A stretch of 64,000 bases of DNA from Jonesia quinghaiensis DSM 15701 (GCF_000423205.1 NZ_AUHN01000005.1:124001-188000); one strand, 5' to 3'; shown: positions 27,042 through 35,647, counted from the first letter of the stretch. Notes: generated from the sequence alone by a model not told the origin. Translations and numbers: made by a program.

Positions 27042-27215
27042 ATGACTGTTTTGCTACAGCGTCCCGTGGCGTTTGACGTCAACGGGGTTGAGCATCGCTA
27101 CGGTTGCTCCATGCCGGGAAACACCCTTGAGCGTGGACGCACCGAAGGCTTCGTGATCGCGCGCTGCACAGAGTGCGGCGCCATGCGGTTCACAAGTACC
27201 GCCCAAGCCGCTTAA
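27042..27215 (+). CDS. Small cysteine-containing protein, 57 residues
   Basis: The ATG at 27042 is preceded by AAAGGAG (27029-27035) with a good gap and the frame runs to TAA at 27213-27215. The product begins MTVLLQRPVAFDVNGVEHRYG and has Cys in RYGCSMPG and a C-x2-C in RCTECGAM, with a His nearby, so a small zinc site is possible. A perfect terminator follows 11 bases after the stop. Ribosome site, frame and terminator make a real gene likely. I do not recognise the family. Confidence 0.65.
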   Translation: MTVLLQRPVAFDVNGVEHRYGCSMPGNTLERGRTEGFVIARCTECGAMRFTSTAQAA

Positions 27216-27226
27216 GGCTGATACCC

Positions 27227-27262
27227 AGACCGTGAATGCTAGCTAGCATTCACGGTCTTTGT
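27227..27262 (+). terminator. Terminator after the 57-residue ORF
   Basis: Perfect palindrome with 16-base arms (27227-27242, 27243-27258) and no spacer, followed by TTT. The centre would melt to give a short loop. Confidence 0.85.
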
Positions 27263-27338
27263 TGTATCTGGGGTCATGCGTTAATGCTTCGCCTGGTGCA
27301 ACAAGGTCGATGTCGGCGAGGGCGTAGGTCAAGTCACC

Positions 27339-27785
27339 TTAAGCAGGGTCAACGATGTCAGCTGACACGTTAGCGCCAGCTTCAATGGTGCGCCCAACTG
27401 TGCACTGCCCCTCAATGGTTTTGTGAAGCAACGTGACGAGGCGTTCGCGGGCTTCCTCATCTAAACCGCTCAAGTCAACAACGAGCTTCTCATCAATGGT
27501 GCTGTACCGGTTCTCTTCGTCGTTTTTCACGCCACTGACATGAACCTGAGCGGCGTAGTCATCACCCACCCGGCGGGCAAGCGCACGGTCAGTGACCAGC
27601 CCAGTGCAGGCGGCAGCAGAAAGTTTCAACAGTTCACCAGGTGTGAAAGCACCTTCAACGCCGGCACCAGCGAAACGCACTGTTGCGCCACGGTCATTGT
27701 GCCCAACGTATTCACGGGCACCAACGCGTTCAACCCAGAGGGCATCAGCGGGGGCAGAATCAGGGGAGAGGAAATTGTCAGCCAT
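27339..27785 (-). CDS. OsmC/Ohr-family peroxidase-like protein
   Basis: OsmC-family proteins reduce organic hydroperoxides with a pair of cysteines. The 148 residues contain the first family cysteine in LSAAACTGLVTDRAL and a second in EGQCTVGRTIEAG, at the usual distance, which supports a working thiol peroxidase. The start is uncertain: ATG at 27785 (MADNFL) gives the usual family length, ATG at 27794 is close, and longer forms to 27887 are open; none has a clear ribosome site. It is divergent from the membrane protein at 27959. Confidence 0.85.
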   Translation of the reverse strand: MADNFLSPDSAPADALWVERVGAREYVGHNDRGATVRFAGAGVEGAFTPGELLKLSAAACTGLVTDRALARRVGDDYAAQVHVSGVKNDEENRYSTIDEKLVVDLSGLDEEARERLVTLLHKTIEGQCTVGRTIEAGANVSADIVDPA

Positions 27786-27958
27786 ACTGAGCATTCTGTC
27801 ACTGAGTTCACTGCCGTGGGGTAAGTGTTCGCTGACCGCGACATTCTCACCAAGATCCAACTGTAGGGGGACGCGCAAAGCGCACAAACGATGCCACAGT
27901 AGTACCGACGTTGTTGTAGCTGGGCTTCTCGGTGAAGTGCGGCAGTGTGAGGAGCGAG

Positions 27959-28504
27959 ATGAAGCGTACTCAGTTGATTGTGGGGGCAGCGATCTACCTG
28001 TCTGTCACCGTAGGAGGTTACCTGCTGATCTCAGCGAACACTCCATATCGCGCCCTAGAGCGAGTAGCCCCAGTGTCAGAGTTGACGCGCGCCGCCGATT
28101 CGCTGTCTTTCGAACTAACGGACCAAATGCAAACCTTGTTGAAAACCGATGGCGGTGAGGTGGTCATCACCAAAGTAGGGAACTTCGATGTGACCGATGA
28201 GGTCACCGCTGAGATCTCCAAAGGGCTTGCAACGTTCGAAGACGAACTGAACAAAAGCGCAGCACTGTACGCAGAAGAGTGGAACATCACGGCCGCGATT
28301 ACCGAGTACAGCTGCTACGACAACGGTGCGAGTTTGGCTGTCATCGATAGCGACCGTGTGGAGTTCACAACAATGGTGAACTGCTCTGTCGTCTTCGGTG
28401 ACTGGGCGAATGAAACGTCAGTGCAACGCACCGTGCGCGCTGTGTACTCCAAAAAAAGCCAATCCATCGATGAGGTAACAGTCGCAGCGGAAAGTGCCTT
28501 CTAG
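27959..28504 (+). CDS. Membrane-anchored or secreted protein of unknown function
   Basis: The ATG follows GAGGAG (27949-27954). The 181 residues begin MKRTQLIVGAAIYLSVTVGG, a basic residue pair and one hydrophobic segment without an evident cleavage site, then an extracytoplasmic domain of about 150 residues with two cysteines (YSCYDNG and MVNCSVV) that could form a disulfide. I do not recognise the family. It ends 68 bases before the tRNA gene. Confidence 0.6.
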   Translation: MKRTQLIVGAAIYLSVTVGGYLLISANTPYRALERVAPVSELTRAADSLSFELTDQMQTLLKTDGGEVVITKVGNFDVTDEVTAEISKGLATFEDELNKSAALYAEEWNITAAITEYSCYDNGASLAVIDSDRVEFTTMVNCSVVFGDWANETSVQRTVRAVYSKKSQSIDEVTVAAESAF

Positions 28505-28522
28505 CGCGGGTGCTGTTGGTTT

Positions 28523-28551
28523 TTGCGGACCGTGACCGCTCAGGCTACTCT
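28523..28551 (+). promoter_or_regulatory. Promoter of tRNA-Arg
   Basis: TTGCGG (28523-28528), 17 bases, TACTCT (28546-28551), about 22 bases before the tRNA 5' end. Confidence 0.6.
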
Positions 28552-28572
28552 TGGGGTGGCCCACGTGGTCAA

Positions 28573-28648
28573 GCGTTCGTAGCTCAGGGGATAGAGCACC
28601 GCTCTCCTAAAGCGGGTGTCGGCAGTTCGAATCTGCCCGAGCGCACCA
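28573..28648 (+). tRNA. tRNA-Arg (anticodon CCU)
   Basis: A complete cloverleaf of 76 bases: acceptor GCGTTCG pairs with CGAGCGC (one G-U), D-arm GCTC/GAGC, anticodon stem CCGCT/AGCGG with loop CTCCTAA, T-arm with GTTCGAATC, and an encoded CCA end. It decodes AGG. A hairpin terminator follows. Confidence 0.97.
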
Positions 28649-28654
28649 ACTAAG

Positions 28655-28690
28655 AAACCGCAGTCAGGACACGCGTCCCGGCTGCGGTTT
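28655..28690 (+). terminator. Terminator of tRNA-Arg
   Basis: AAACCGCAG (28655-28663) pairs with CTGCGGTTT (28682-28690), with an inner GGAC/GTCC pairing. Confidence 0.75.
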
Positions 28691-29260
28691 GTCGTTATGC
28701 CGATGCAGCCTTTCCTACGTTGGAAACTCGGTTCTACACGGCCATCTTTCTATCGATGGAACAGCCTTATACACCTGTAAAGAAGTCAATACTCTGGATA
28801 CCAGACAAACCACCAGGCGAGACGAGTCGATGGGGACTTCTCCCCATGCGAGTGTGACGTTGACTACATCACAGCACGTGAAACCGCATGATCCCGCCGA
28901 TCTGCCGTGTGATTAAGCGTGAAATGTTTCCACGTGGTTAGAGATCCGTTGACGCACAGCATGAAGTTGGGCACAATTCAAGAGTCAGTGCGAGCCGCCT
29001 GCCCCCTGCGTGGCTCGCACTGATCTTTTTATGCGCGAAACCCTCCACCGCACAAGGTGTTGAGAGGTCGCACAAGTTCACTACTTCCGGCGCGCCAGCG
29101 AGTCAACAATGACCGTAAGGCGCTAACGTGTTCCCGTGGAGCATCCGTTGTCGTTGCTCCCTGTTGAACACTAGATTGAACTAATCAAACCCGAGAATCG
29201 CCGCGTGGCAAGGGGGAGTACTCCACCACGGATCACGTTGTTGCCGGAGGGCTTGCACAT
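28691..29260. other. Gene-free stretch between tRNA-Arg and the helicase-like gene
   Basis: No convincing protein gene: the only open frame (to 28916) has no ribosome site and unlikely composition. At 28949-29030 there is a compact promoter-hairpin unit (listed separately). The rest, including the 220 bases before the next gene, shows nothing I can name. I found no repeat of the tRNA 3' end that would mark an attachment site. Confidence 0.5.
28949..29030 (+). ncRNA. Candidate tiny RNA: promoter directly before a terminator hairpin
   Basis: TTGACG (28949-28954), exactly 17 bases, CACAAT (28972-28977) make a good sigma-70-type promoter. The predicted start near 28984 is followed at once by an 11-base stem CAGTGCGAGCC/GGCTCGCACTG (28986-28996, 29012-29022) and ATCTTTTT. 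The 15-base loop contains CCTGCCCCC, which could pair with G-rich ribosome sites. The product would be about 45-50 bases long. It could also be a terminator of a lost upstream gene with a chance promoter. Confidence 0.45.
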
Positions 29261-32200
29261 ATGCCAAGCGAACACCGCGATGCTGAGACACCAGCACAAC
29301 GCACCCACCACACCAGTGGTGGGAATGCGCTCGATGCGCACGCCCAAGGGAGTGCATCGCCCCAGGCCGCTGGGCCTAAACTTGTCGCGCCTCGCACCCC
29401 AGACCAAGCCGTCCAAGAATCACTGATCGGGTGGCGCCAAGCCCTGGTGGACCTTGCTGGAGGATCATCCCTCGCAGACATCGGGCTACTCGGTGAAGCG
29501 CTCCTTGAACTCACCGCAGCACACCCCTCCGGCATCGCCCAACTCTTTGCAGGGCGCCCCACGCGCCTGACCAATATTTTCCGCGACCGCGACACACTGC
29601 CCGTAGCCCGGAAAAAAACTCGCGCCGTCGCACAACGCGCCCAAGAACAATCTGAACGCTTTGGCATCTCACCCACATACCTTGCAATTGGTGTGGCGAC
29701 ATGGACCGAAGCGATCGACACATCCCCAGAACACGACGTCGCCGCACTGGCCCGCGTTGTCGCCCACCAGGACGACGACCGCCCCGCCACACCACCAGAA
29801 CCACGCCGAATCTTCGCACCAGTTCTGCTACGCCCCATCACCATCACCACACGCAGCCAAGATGACTTCGAACTCAGCCTCGAACCCTCCGCTGAGGTCA
29901 ACCCGGTCCTCGCGCGGGCGCTCCGCTCACGCGGCGCCCTCCTTGACCCACTGGCGTTAGCGCGCGGCGCATTCACCTCATCCGGGTTCGACCCCTCCAC
30001 GGCCCTCGACCGCATCAACTCCCTCGGTGAAGCGGTCCTGCCCGACTTCACCATGACCGACAAACTCCTCGTCGGAACATTCGTGCACCCCGGGCAAGTG
30101 CTTGTCGACGACATTGACGACCTCGCCGTCAGCTTAGAACGCCACGAAGTTGTTGCCGCACTTGCCGGCGACGAAAAAACCGCCGCAGCACTACACATCG
30201 ACATTCCCCACACTGAAGACGGCGACCAAGACCCCAACCTCGAACGCGGAGTCGGTGACCTCGACCCAGAAGCCCGCACAGCACTCGACGCGCTAGCAAC
30301 CGGGGCGCACCTCTTCATCGACGCCCCCATCGGCGCTGACACACCAGGCGTGGCCGCCGCGATCCTCGCAGAAGCCGCAGCCATCGGGCGCAACGTGCTG
30401 TACGTGCCAGGGCACCGCCGCAGCGCCGAAGAACTCAACCAACGACTACGCCAACTCGGATTGGATGACATCGTCCTTGACGTTGTCCCCAGCCCCAACT
30501 GGCGCACCATTGTGTCCCGCCGCCTCCTCAGCGCCATGACACTTGAAGCGCCACCCCTTGACGTGCCCGCCATTGCGGACCTGCGCACCCAACTCATCGA
30601 CACCCGCGACCACCTCACTCGCATGGTTGACGGAATGCACCAGCCACGCGACCCGTGGGGCATTTCCGCCTACGACGCGTTGCAATCGTTGGCGCGCCTC
30701 ACCTCAGAACGCCCAGCCCCCTCAACAATGGTGCGGTTCGACCCCGACACCCTGCTGCACATTGCATCCGGCCTGCGTGACGCGATCTCCGATGACCTAC
30801 ACCGCATAGCCGAACTCGACGGGTTCACGGTTCGCCCCGCATCGACCCCATGGTTTAACGCACGCCTCAACAGTGACGACGAAGCTCAATACGCACTCAA
30901 CACCATCATCGCGCTGCTCGACGAGGTCCTCCCCGCCCTGACCAGCCAAATCACCCGGGTCGCTGAAGAAACTGGGCTCACCGCCCCCACCACGGTCAAC
31001 CAGTGGAGCGAACAACTCGCGATGCTCGACGCGATGCGTCAAACCCTCGACACGTTCCAACCCATGGTTTTCGAACGCGCCGCAGACGACCTCGTCGCCG
31101 CGACCGCCACCAAACACTGGCGCGCCGAACACGGCATCGAGATGAAACGCATCCAACGCCGCAGGCTCGTGAAACGAGCCAAAGACATGGTTCGCCCCGG
31201 TGTGCGCGTCACCGACCTCCACGGCTCACTGCTACGCATCCAAGAGCAACGCCTCATCTGGGCGCAACACTGCCCCGGTGGCGGCTGGCCACGCCTGCCA
31301 CAAGGCCTCACAGACATCGAAACCACCCACCGCATGGCGGTGCGGCTGCTCGACACCCTCGAACCAGTCCTCGCCACCACACCACTGAGTGGCGACCTCA
31401 AAGAAGCCAACATCACCGACGTCATCGAACGGTTGAAACGCCTCCGTGACGACTCAGCGTCACTCGTTGGCCTCCCAGAACGCGGGGCACTCATGCGCCG
31501 CCTCCAGGGCTACGGTCTCGGTGAATTGCTGCATGACTTCGCTGACCGCCGGGTTGACCCGTCCCTCATGGACGCCGAACTTGACCTCGCATGGTGGGCA
31601 TCCGTCTTTGAGAACATTCTTGCCACCGACCCCGCTCTGGCTGGAATCGACGAGAACTCCTTCGAAACGTTCGCACGCCGGTTCCGTGACCTCGACACCT
31701 CACACGTGGATTCACTGGCGTTCCCTGTGCGCGTTGCGGCCCTCACCCAACTCCGCAAAGCGCTGACTGCCCACCGGAACCAAGGCGAAGACCTCTTTGG
31801 GCAACTCATCGAAGAACGGCTCACCTCAGTGCGCGCCGCGTTCGAAGAGTACGGCGACGTCATGCGGAAACTGCGCCCCTGCCTCATCGCAACACCCACG
31901 ATGATTCCGCACCTGCTGCCACCACACCGCACCGTTGACCTCGTTGTTCTCGACGCTGTGCAACACATGGCGCTACCCACCTTGCTGTCCGCAATTGGGC
32001 GCGGCCGCCAAGTAGTAGTGATCGGTGACCCCCGATGCGCGTCCGGGGATGGCATCGAAAAGCTGGCCCAGGTGTTGCCGCACGTCACCCTCGCCGGTGA
32101 TGCGGGTACACGTGACGCCGGGCTGACTCGGTTCCTCCTGCAACACGGGTATGAAGGTGCGCTTGAACCCACCCCGCTGCCGTCGCAACACTCCAGCACC

Positions 32201-33712
32201 AGTTTCCACGAGGTCTACGGCACAGGTATGCCAGACCCCGCCAGTGGCGCGGTACTGTCCACCACCGAAGAAGTGAACCGGGTTGTTGACCTAGCGATCA
32301 ACCACGCCATGGACCACCCGCAGGAATCACTGGCGATCATCGCTGGGTCCTCCGTGCACGCGGACCGTTTGCGAGACGCAATCGTGGCGCAAGTACGTGC
32401 GAACCCCGCACTGGGAGCTTTTTTTGACCCGCGCTCACTAGAGCCCGTGGTGATCTCAGACTTGGAAGGTGTCGCCGGGCTGACCCGTGACGCCGTGATT
32501 TTCTCCCTCGGGTTTGGGCGCACCCCCCACGGGCGCACCCTGCACCGGTTTGGCGCAATCTCAGACCCTAAGGGCGCTGCCCTGCTGCTCAACGCTCTTG
32601 GTGTGTCACGCAGGCGTTTCACCATGGTTGCGGCGTTCACTGCACCTGACCTTGATGCTTCACGGTTGCGTACCCCTGGTGCGCGCTTGTTGGGGTCGTT
32701 GCTTGACTTTATGGCGGGTGGCACCGGTGACCCGTTGCCTCAAGCCAGTGACGCAACCCCGCAGCCAACTGCCATGGCTACTACTGGGGCTGTGTCTGTA
32801 TCGCCTGCTGCGGCGGCGAATAGCCCCGCGTCTAGTTCCCCTAGTTCCTCTGCCGATGCGCCCGCTGAGACCGCTGACAGCGACACTCACAGCGATCAGG
32901 GCGACACGGCGACCGAGCCGAACACTGAGGCTGCTGTTGCACCGTCACCGACCGACGCCGAGGAACCTGCGGTGGAACCTGACCGGCTCCTCGTTGACCT
33001 CGCCGACCGGTTGTGGAAAGCCGGCCTAACTGTAGAAACGAACTATGGGTTGGAAGGCTCAGCGCGTATTCCGCTAGCGGTTGGCCACCCAGACTTCCCA
33101 GATGAGTACTTTGTGGCTGTCCTCATTGATGACCGCAACTACGTGGCAACCCGTTCTATCCGGCAACGTGACCGCTTGCGGATCCGACGGTTACGTAAAC
33201 TCGGATGGCACGTGGTGACAGTGTGGTCTGTTGCGTTGTTCCTCAACCCAGAGTCCCAGGCGAACCGTATCCGTGAAGTGGTGTTCCGTGAGGAATCAGC
33301 CCGCCGGTCACGGTTGACCCCGGTCACTGGTGCGCTACCGGTGACGGTGGACGTTGCTGCCGAGTTCCGCGACACGGAGGTCGCCGCTATGCAAAGCGTT
33401 CATGGCCCGGTGAGCGGTGGCGCATTGCCGGGAAGTTCAACACCGGCCGATGCGTACGGCACGGTGGCGTCCCCACCTCAAGCGCCAACTCCCGCACTGG
33501 AACGCCCAGATGTTCCCTACGGTTTGCCTATCACCGCATACGGTGACAACCAGTTAGAAGAACTTGTGCGATGGATCGCCTCTGATGGGGTTCCACGCTC
33601 TGAGGACGAACTTGCTGCGAATGTGCGCACCGAACTTGGTATTGCCCGTCGCTCTCACCGTGTTGACACGGTGATCGCCAACGCGTTGCGGAGGGCTTTT
33701 GCCAACCAATGA
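29261..33712 (+). CDS. Large helicase-like protein with C-terminal REase-like domain
   Basis: This 1483-residue protein looks like an actinobacterial DUF4011-type SF1 helicase/nuclease. Residues 340-420 correspond to the first helicase motifs, but where a Walker A would read GxPGTGKT it reads DAPIGADTPG. The Walker B/motif III region reads LVVLDAVQHM and VVVIGDPRCAS instead of DEAxQ and GDPxQ. After a Pro/Ala/Ser/Thr-rich linker (about 1150-1235), residues 1240-1350 resemble the MTES_1575/Vsr-like REase fold (NYGLEGSARIPLAV, then RDRLRIRRLRKLGWHVV), with Pro where the usual catalytic Asp of RIDLAV stands. About 100 more residues follow. The ATG follows GGAGGG with a ten-base gap. It overlaps the next small gene. 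Likely a catalytically worn relative; function unknown. Confidence 0.7.
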   Translation: MPSEHRDAETPAQRTHHTSGGNALDAHAQGSASPQAAGPKLVAPRTPDQAVQESLIGWRQALVDLAGGSSLADIGLLGEALLELTAAHPSGIAQLFAGRPTRLTNIFRDRDTLPVARKKTRAVAQRAQEQSERFGISPTYLAIGVATWTEAIDTSPEHDVAALARVVAHQDDDRPATPPEPRRIFAPVLLRPITITTRSQDDFELSLEPSAEVNPVLARALRSRGALLDPLALARGAFTSSGFDPSTALDRINSLGEAVLPDFTMTDKLLVGTFVHPGQVLVDDIDDLAVSLERHEVVAALAGDEKTAAALHIDIPHTEDGDQDPNLERGVGDLDPEARTALDALATGAHLFIDAPIGADTPGVAAAILAEAAAIGRNVLYVPGHRRSAEELNQRLRQLGLDDIVLDVVPSPNWRTIVSRRLLSAMTLEAPPLDVPAIADLRTQLIDTRDHLTRMVDGMHQPRDPWGISAYDALQSLARLTSERPAPSTMVRFDPDTLLHIASGLRDAISDDLHRIAELDGFTVRPASTPWFNARLNSDDEAQYALNTIIALLDEVLPALTSQITRVAEETGLTAPTTVNQWSEQLAMLDAMRQTLDTFQPMVFERAADDLVAATATKHWRAEHGIEMKRIQRRRLVKRAKDMVRPGVRVTDLHGSLLRIQEQRLIWAQHCPGGGWPRLPQGLTDIETTHRMAVRLLDTLEPVLATTPLSGDLKEANITDVIERLKRLRDDSASLVGLPERGALMRRLQGYGLGELLHDFADRRVDPSLMDAELDLAWWASVFENILATDPALAGIDENSFETFARRFRDLDTSHVDSLAFPVRVAALTQLRKALTAHRNQGEDLFGQLIEERLTSVRAAFEEYGDVMRKLRPCLIATPTMIPHLLPPHRTVDLVVLDAVQHMALPTLLSAIGRGRQVVVIGDPRCASGDGIEKLAQVLPHVTLAGDAGTRDAGLTRFLLQHGYEGALEPTPLPSQHSSTSFHEVYGTGMPDPASGAVLSTTEEVNRVVDLAINHAMDHPQESLAIIAGSSVHADRLRDAIVAQVRANPALGAFFDPRSLEPVVISDLEGVAGLTRDAVIFSLGFGRTPHGRTLHRFGAISDPKGAALLLNALGVSRRRFTMVAAFTAPDLDASRLRTPGARLLGSLLDFMAGGTGDPLPQASDATPQPTAMATTGAVSVSPAAAANSPASSSPSSSADAPAETADSDTHSDQGDTATEPNTEAAVAPSPTDAEEPAVEPDRLLVDLADRLWKAGLTVETNYGLEGSARIPLAVGHPDFPDEYFVAVLIDDRNYVATRSIRQRDRLRIRRLRKLGWHVVTVWSVALFLNPESQANRIREVVFREESARRSRLTPVTGALPVTVDVAAEFRDTEVAAMQSVHGPVSGGALPGSSTPADAYGTVASPPQAPTPALERPDVPYGLPITAYGDNQLEELVRWIASDGVPRSEDELAANVRTELGIARRSHRVDTVIANALRRAFANQ

Positions 33713-33950
33713 AACGCCACCGCCAGGTGACGTAATGGGCGGTGCAGCATCGGGAAATTCGGGTGCTGGGAGTGCTGGGAGGCGCCGTAAACATCGCCGC
33801 GTTGTGCGGCAAGGTACGGAACGTGACGTGATCTCTGGGGTGTCTCGCGATGAAGTGGACACCGAGTGGGCAGGGCAGGGCAGTGGCGCTGGGGGTTCCC
33901 GTGATGCTGAGATCCTTGGGGATGTGCCCCCGCACTTTGGGAAACTCTGA
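33699..33950 (+). CDS. Small basic protein of unknown function, TTG start
   Basis: The frame starts at TTG (33699) with GGAGGG at 33690-33695 inside the end of the helicase-like gene, a 14-base overlap that suggests coupling; an ATG at 33735 is a weaker choice. The 83 residues have a Gly/Ser-rich start, a basic stretch (GRRRKHRRVVRQ) and end with RDAEILGDVPPHFGKL. Short actinobacterial proteins with a C-terminal PPHW/PPHF motif are common, which supports a real gene. Function is not known. Confidence 0.5.
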   Translation: MPTNETPPPGDVMGGAASGNSGAGSAGRRRKHRRVVRQGTERDVISGVSRDEVDTEWAGQGSGAGGSRDAEILGDVPPHFGKL

Positions 33951-33981
33951 CGTTACGCACGGCTGACGTCACGCCCACCCG

Positions 33982-34046
33982 TGTGGCATGTTTTGGTCTC
34001 ATGTGGCATGTCTAGGACAGCCCATTCAGTGCCAAAACATGCCACA
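33982..34046. repeat. Cluster of TGTGGCATGT repeats with 15-bp inverted repeat
   Basis: TGTGGCATGTTTTGG (33982-33996) is the exact inverse of 34032-34046. A further direct copy of TGTGGCATGT lies at 34002-34011. The right arm can pair with either left copy. It lies between a plus-strand gene end and the mscL 3' end; there is no T-run. Confidence 0.6.
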
Positions 34047-34107
34047 TGAAGTTGTGGTGGTGTGAGCGTACGGAGTGGTGGCGTCCGGTGTTTGCCGCTG
34101 GTTCAGA

Positions 34108-34506
34108 CTAGACGTTGCGTGTTTTGAGTAGGTCGCGGATCTCTTGGAGAAGCAACACATCTTCAGCGGGTGCTGTAGGTTCAGGTTCTTGGCCTTGCTT
34201 GCGGCGCTCGTGGAACTTGTTGAGCGGCATCACAATGCAGAAGTACAGGGCTGCTGCGGTGAGCAGGAACGTAATGATCGCAGTGAGAATCGCGCCAAAC
34301 CTAAAATCTGCGTTGTTAATCGTGAGGATCAGCGCCGCATCGAAGTTCGGCTTACCGAAAAACATGGAAATAAGCGGGCTGATGAAGTTATCCACCAACG
34401 AGGTCACGAGCCCGGTGAACGCGGCACCAATGACAACACCAACGGCGAGGTCGATCGCGTTCCCGCGAACAATGAAATCTTTGAAACCTGACAGAGCTGA
34501 CTTCAT
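34108..34506 (-). CDS. mscL: Large-conductance mechanosensitive channel MscL
   Basis: MscL opens under high membrane tension and releases solutes after osmotic downshock. The 132 residues follow the family: amphipathic N-terminal helix (FKDFIVRGNAIDLAVGVVIGAAFTGLVTSLVDN) with TM1, a periplasmic loop, TM2 (GAILTAIITFLLTAAALYFCIV) and a charged cytoplasmic bundle (LLLQEIRDLLKTRN). This places it at the start of a block that is syntenic with M. tuberculosis Rv0985c-Rv1011. The SAF gene lies 42 bases upstream on the same strand. Confidence 0.97.
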   Translation of the reverse strand: MKSALSGFKDFIVRGNAIDLAVGVVIGAAFTGLVTSLVDNFISPLISMFFGKPNFDAALILTINNADFRFGAILTAIITFLLTAAALYFCIVMPLNKFHERRKQGQEPEPTAPAEDVLLLQEIRDLLKTRNV

Positions 34507-34548
34507 GAAAAGGCCTTTCTCGGCTGGTGAGTCGTATCCCTGCCTACC

Positions 34549-35208
34549 TTAGTCACCGGTGTCATCCTCAGCCACTAAAACGATGGCCATTGCTGCCCAT
34601 TGAGCAACTGCCGTGACCTCGGTGACTTCATCGTGGGGCACGGCAATAAGCGCAGTGACCTGCTCAGACGTAGCTGAATCGGTGGATGCGGGGGTGTTGT
34701 GTGACGTGGTCGCACTGGTGTCGAGGCTGAGTAGAATCGCACTCGAGGTGACCGGTTCGCGCACATCTGCCTCCGCTGGTAGCAGCGCCAACGTGTCCCC
34801 AACCTCAACGTGAGGTAAGAACGTGGGGTTCGCTATCCGCACTGTGGTGGCCGCATAGCCGTGAGGGACGGCTGGGGTGTCTGTCACTGCGGACATCGTC
34901 ATCACATCGCCCCCACGGATGGACATGCGTGCCGTGCTGCCCAGCAGGGCAGAGGCATCAGCAAATTCTTGTGGGGGAGTGGACGTTGTCTCCAGGGTGA
35001 CACTGGTCAGGTGCTCTTGGGTGATCACAGTACCCGGCGCAATGTCAGAGGCTGCCTGGGTGAAGGTGACAGTACTGACCGGTGGGAAAATAATCGCTTT
35101 GACGGCAAGAGCCCCACACACCACTGTCATTACGGTGAGGAGGCGGCGAAACCGCCACAGGGCAAGAGAGAACCGACGATGCCAGGGCAAAGGATGAACT
35201 GAAGCCAT
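34549..35208 (-). CDS. SAF-domain membrane protein (CpaB/RcpC-like)
   Basis: A 219-residue protein with a basic cytoplasmic N terminus (HRRFSLALWRFRRLL), one transmembrane helix (TVMTVVCGALAVKAIIF) and a SAF domain (about 50-110, AASDIAPGTVITQEHLTSVTLE). In pilus systems CpaB/RcpC with this plan is part of the secretion channel, but no pilus genes are near, and such single SAF proteins next to mscL are usual in Actinobacteria. The start at 35208 is chosen by domain position. Confidence 0.75.
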   Translation of the reverse strand: MASVHPLPWHRRFSLALWRFRRLLTVMTVVCGALAVKAIIFPPVSTVTFTQAASDIAPGTVITQEHLTSVTLETTSTPPQEFADASALLGSTARMSIRGGDVMTMSAVTDTPAVPHGYAATTVRIANPTFLPHVEVGDTLALLPAEADVREPVTSSAILLSLDTSATTSHNTPASTDSATSEQVTALIAVPHDEVTEVTAVAQWAAMAIVLVAEDDTGD

Positions 35209-35363
35209 AGGCCGACAATGGCATGGTAAAGGTGATAGCGCGGCGGGTTTCCGGGGGCAACACCGTGATGCTGTGGGGAAACAGCGATGCCCGCGCACTG
35301 TGAACAACCAGTGACACGGGCATCACACCACGCGGTGGTGGTCGATGGTGTGGCGACTAAACG

Positions 35364-35573
35364 CTAAGACGACGTTCCAGATGATGACGTGGAAGACGAC
35401 GCCGAGTCAGTGCGGTAAAAACCAGATCCCTTAAACGTCACGCCGGGTGTAGAGAACACCTTACGTAAAGGTCCCTCACACTGCGGGCATGTTGTCAGCG
35501 CGGAGTCAGAGAAAGACTGGTAAATGTCGAAGCTGTGGCCACACGTCTTGCAGCGGTAGGCGTACGACGGCAT
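35364..35573 (-). CDS. FmdB-family zinc ribbon protein
   Basis: A 69-residue protein starting MPSYAYRCKTCGH with two C-x2-C pairs (CKTC and CPQC) that form a zinc ribbon, then VFSTPGVTFKGSGFYRTD as in FmdB/Rv0991c-type regulators, and a Ser/Thr tail. The ATG at 35573 follows AGGGGA; a longer frame upstream has no support. Relatives in mycobacteria act as small redox-linked chaperones; this transfer of function is inference. It follows the cyclo-ligase gene on the same strand with a 74-base gap. Confidence 0.9.
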   Translation of the reverse strand: MPSYAYRCKTCGHSFDIYQSFSDSALTTCPQCEGPLRKVFSTPGVTFKGSGFYRTDSASSSTSSSGTSS

Positions 35574-35647
35574 GAGATTCCCCTTATGTGACGTAATGCG
35601 ACTCAGGTGGCGAGCACCAATCAGCACTCGAATACTCTGAGTGCTAA

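Noticed and set aside
28573-28690. tRNA-Arg as an integration site
   Set aside because: No repeat of the tRNA 3' end and no integrase were found downstream within the window.
28689-28916. 75-codon open frame after tRNA-Arg
   Set aside because: It starts inside the tRNA terminator, has no ribosome site and its sequence looks random; not called as a gene.
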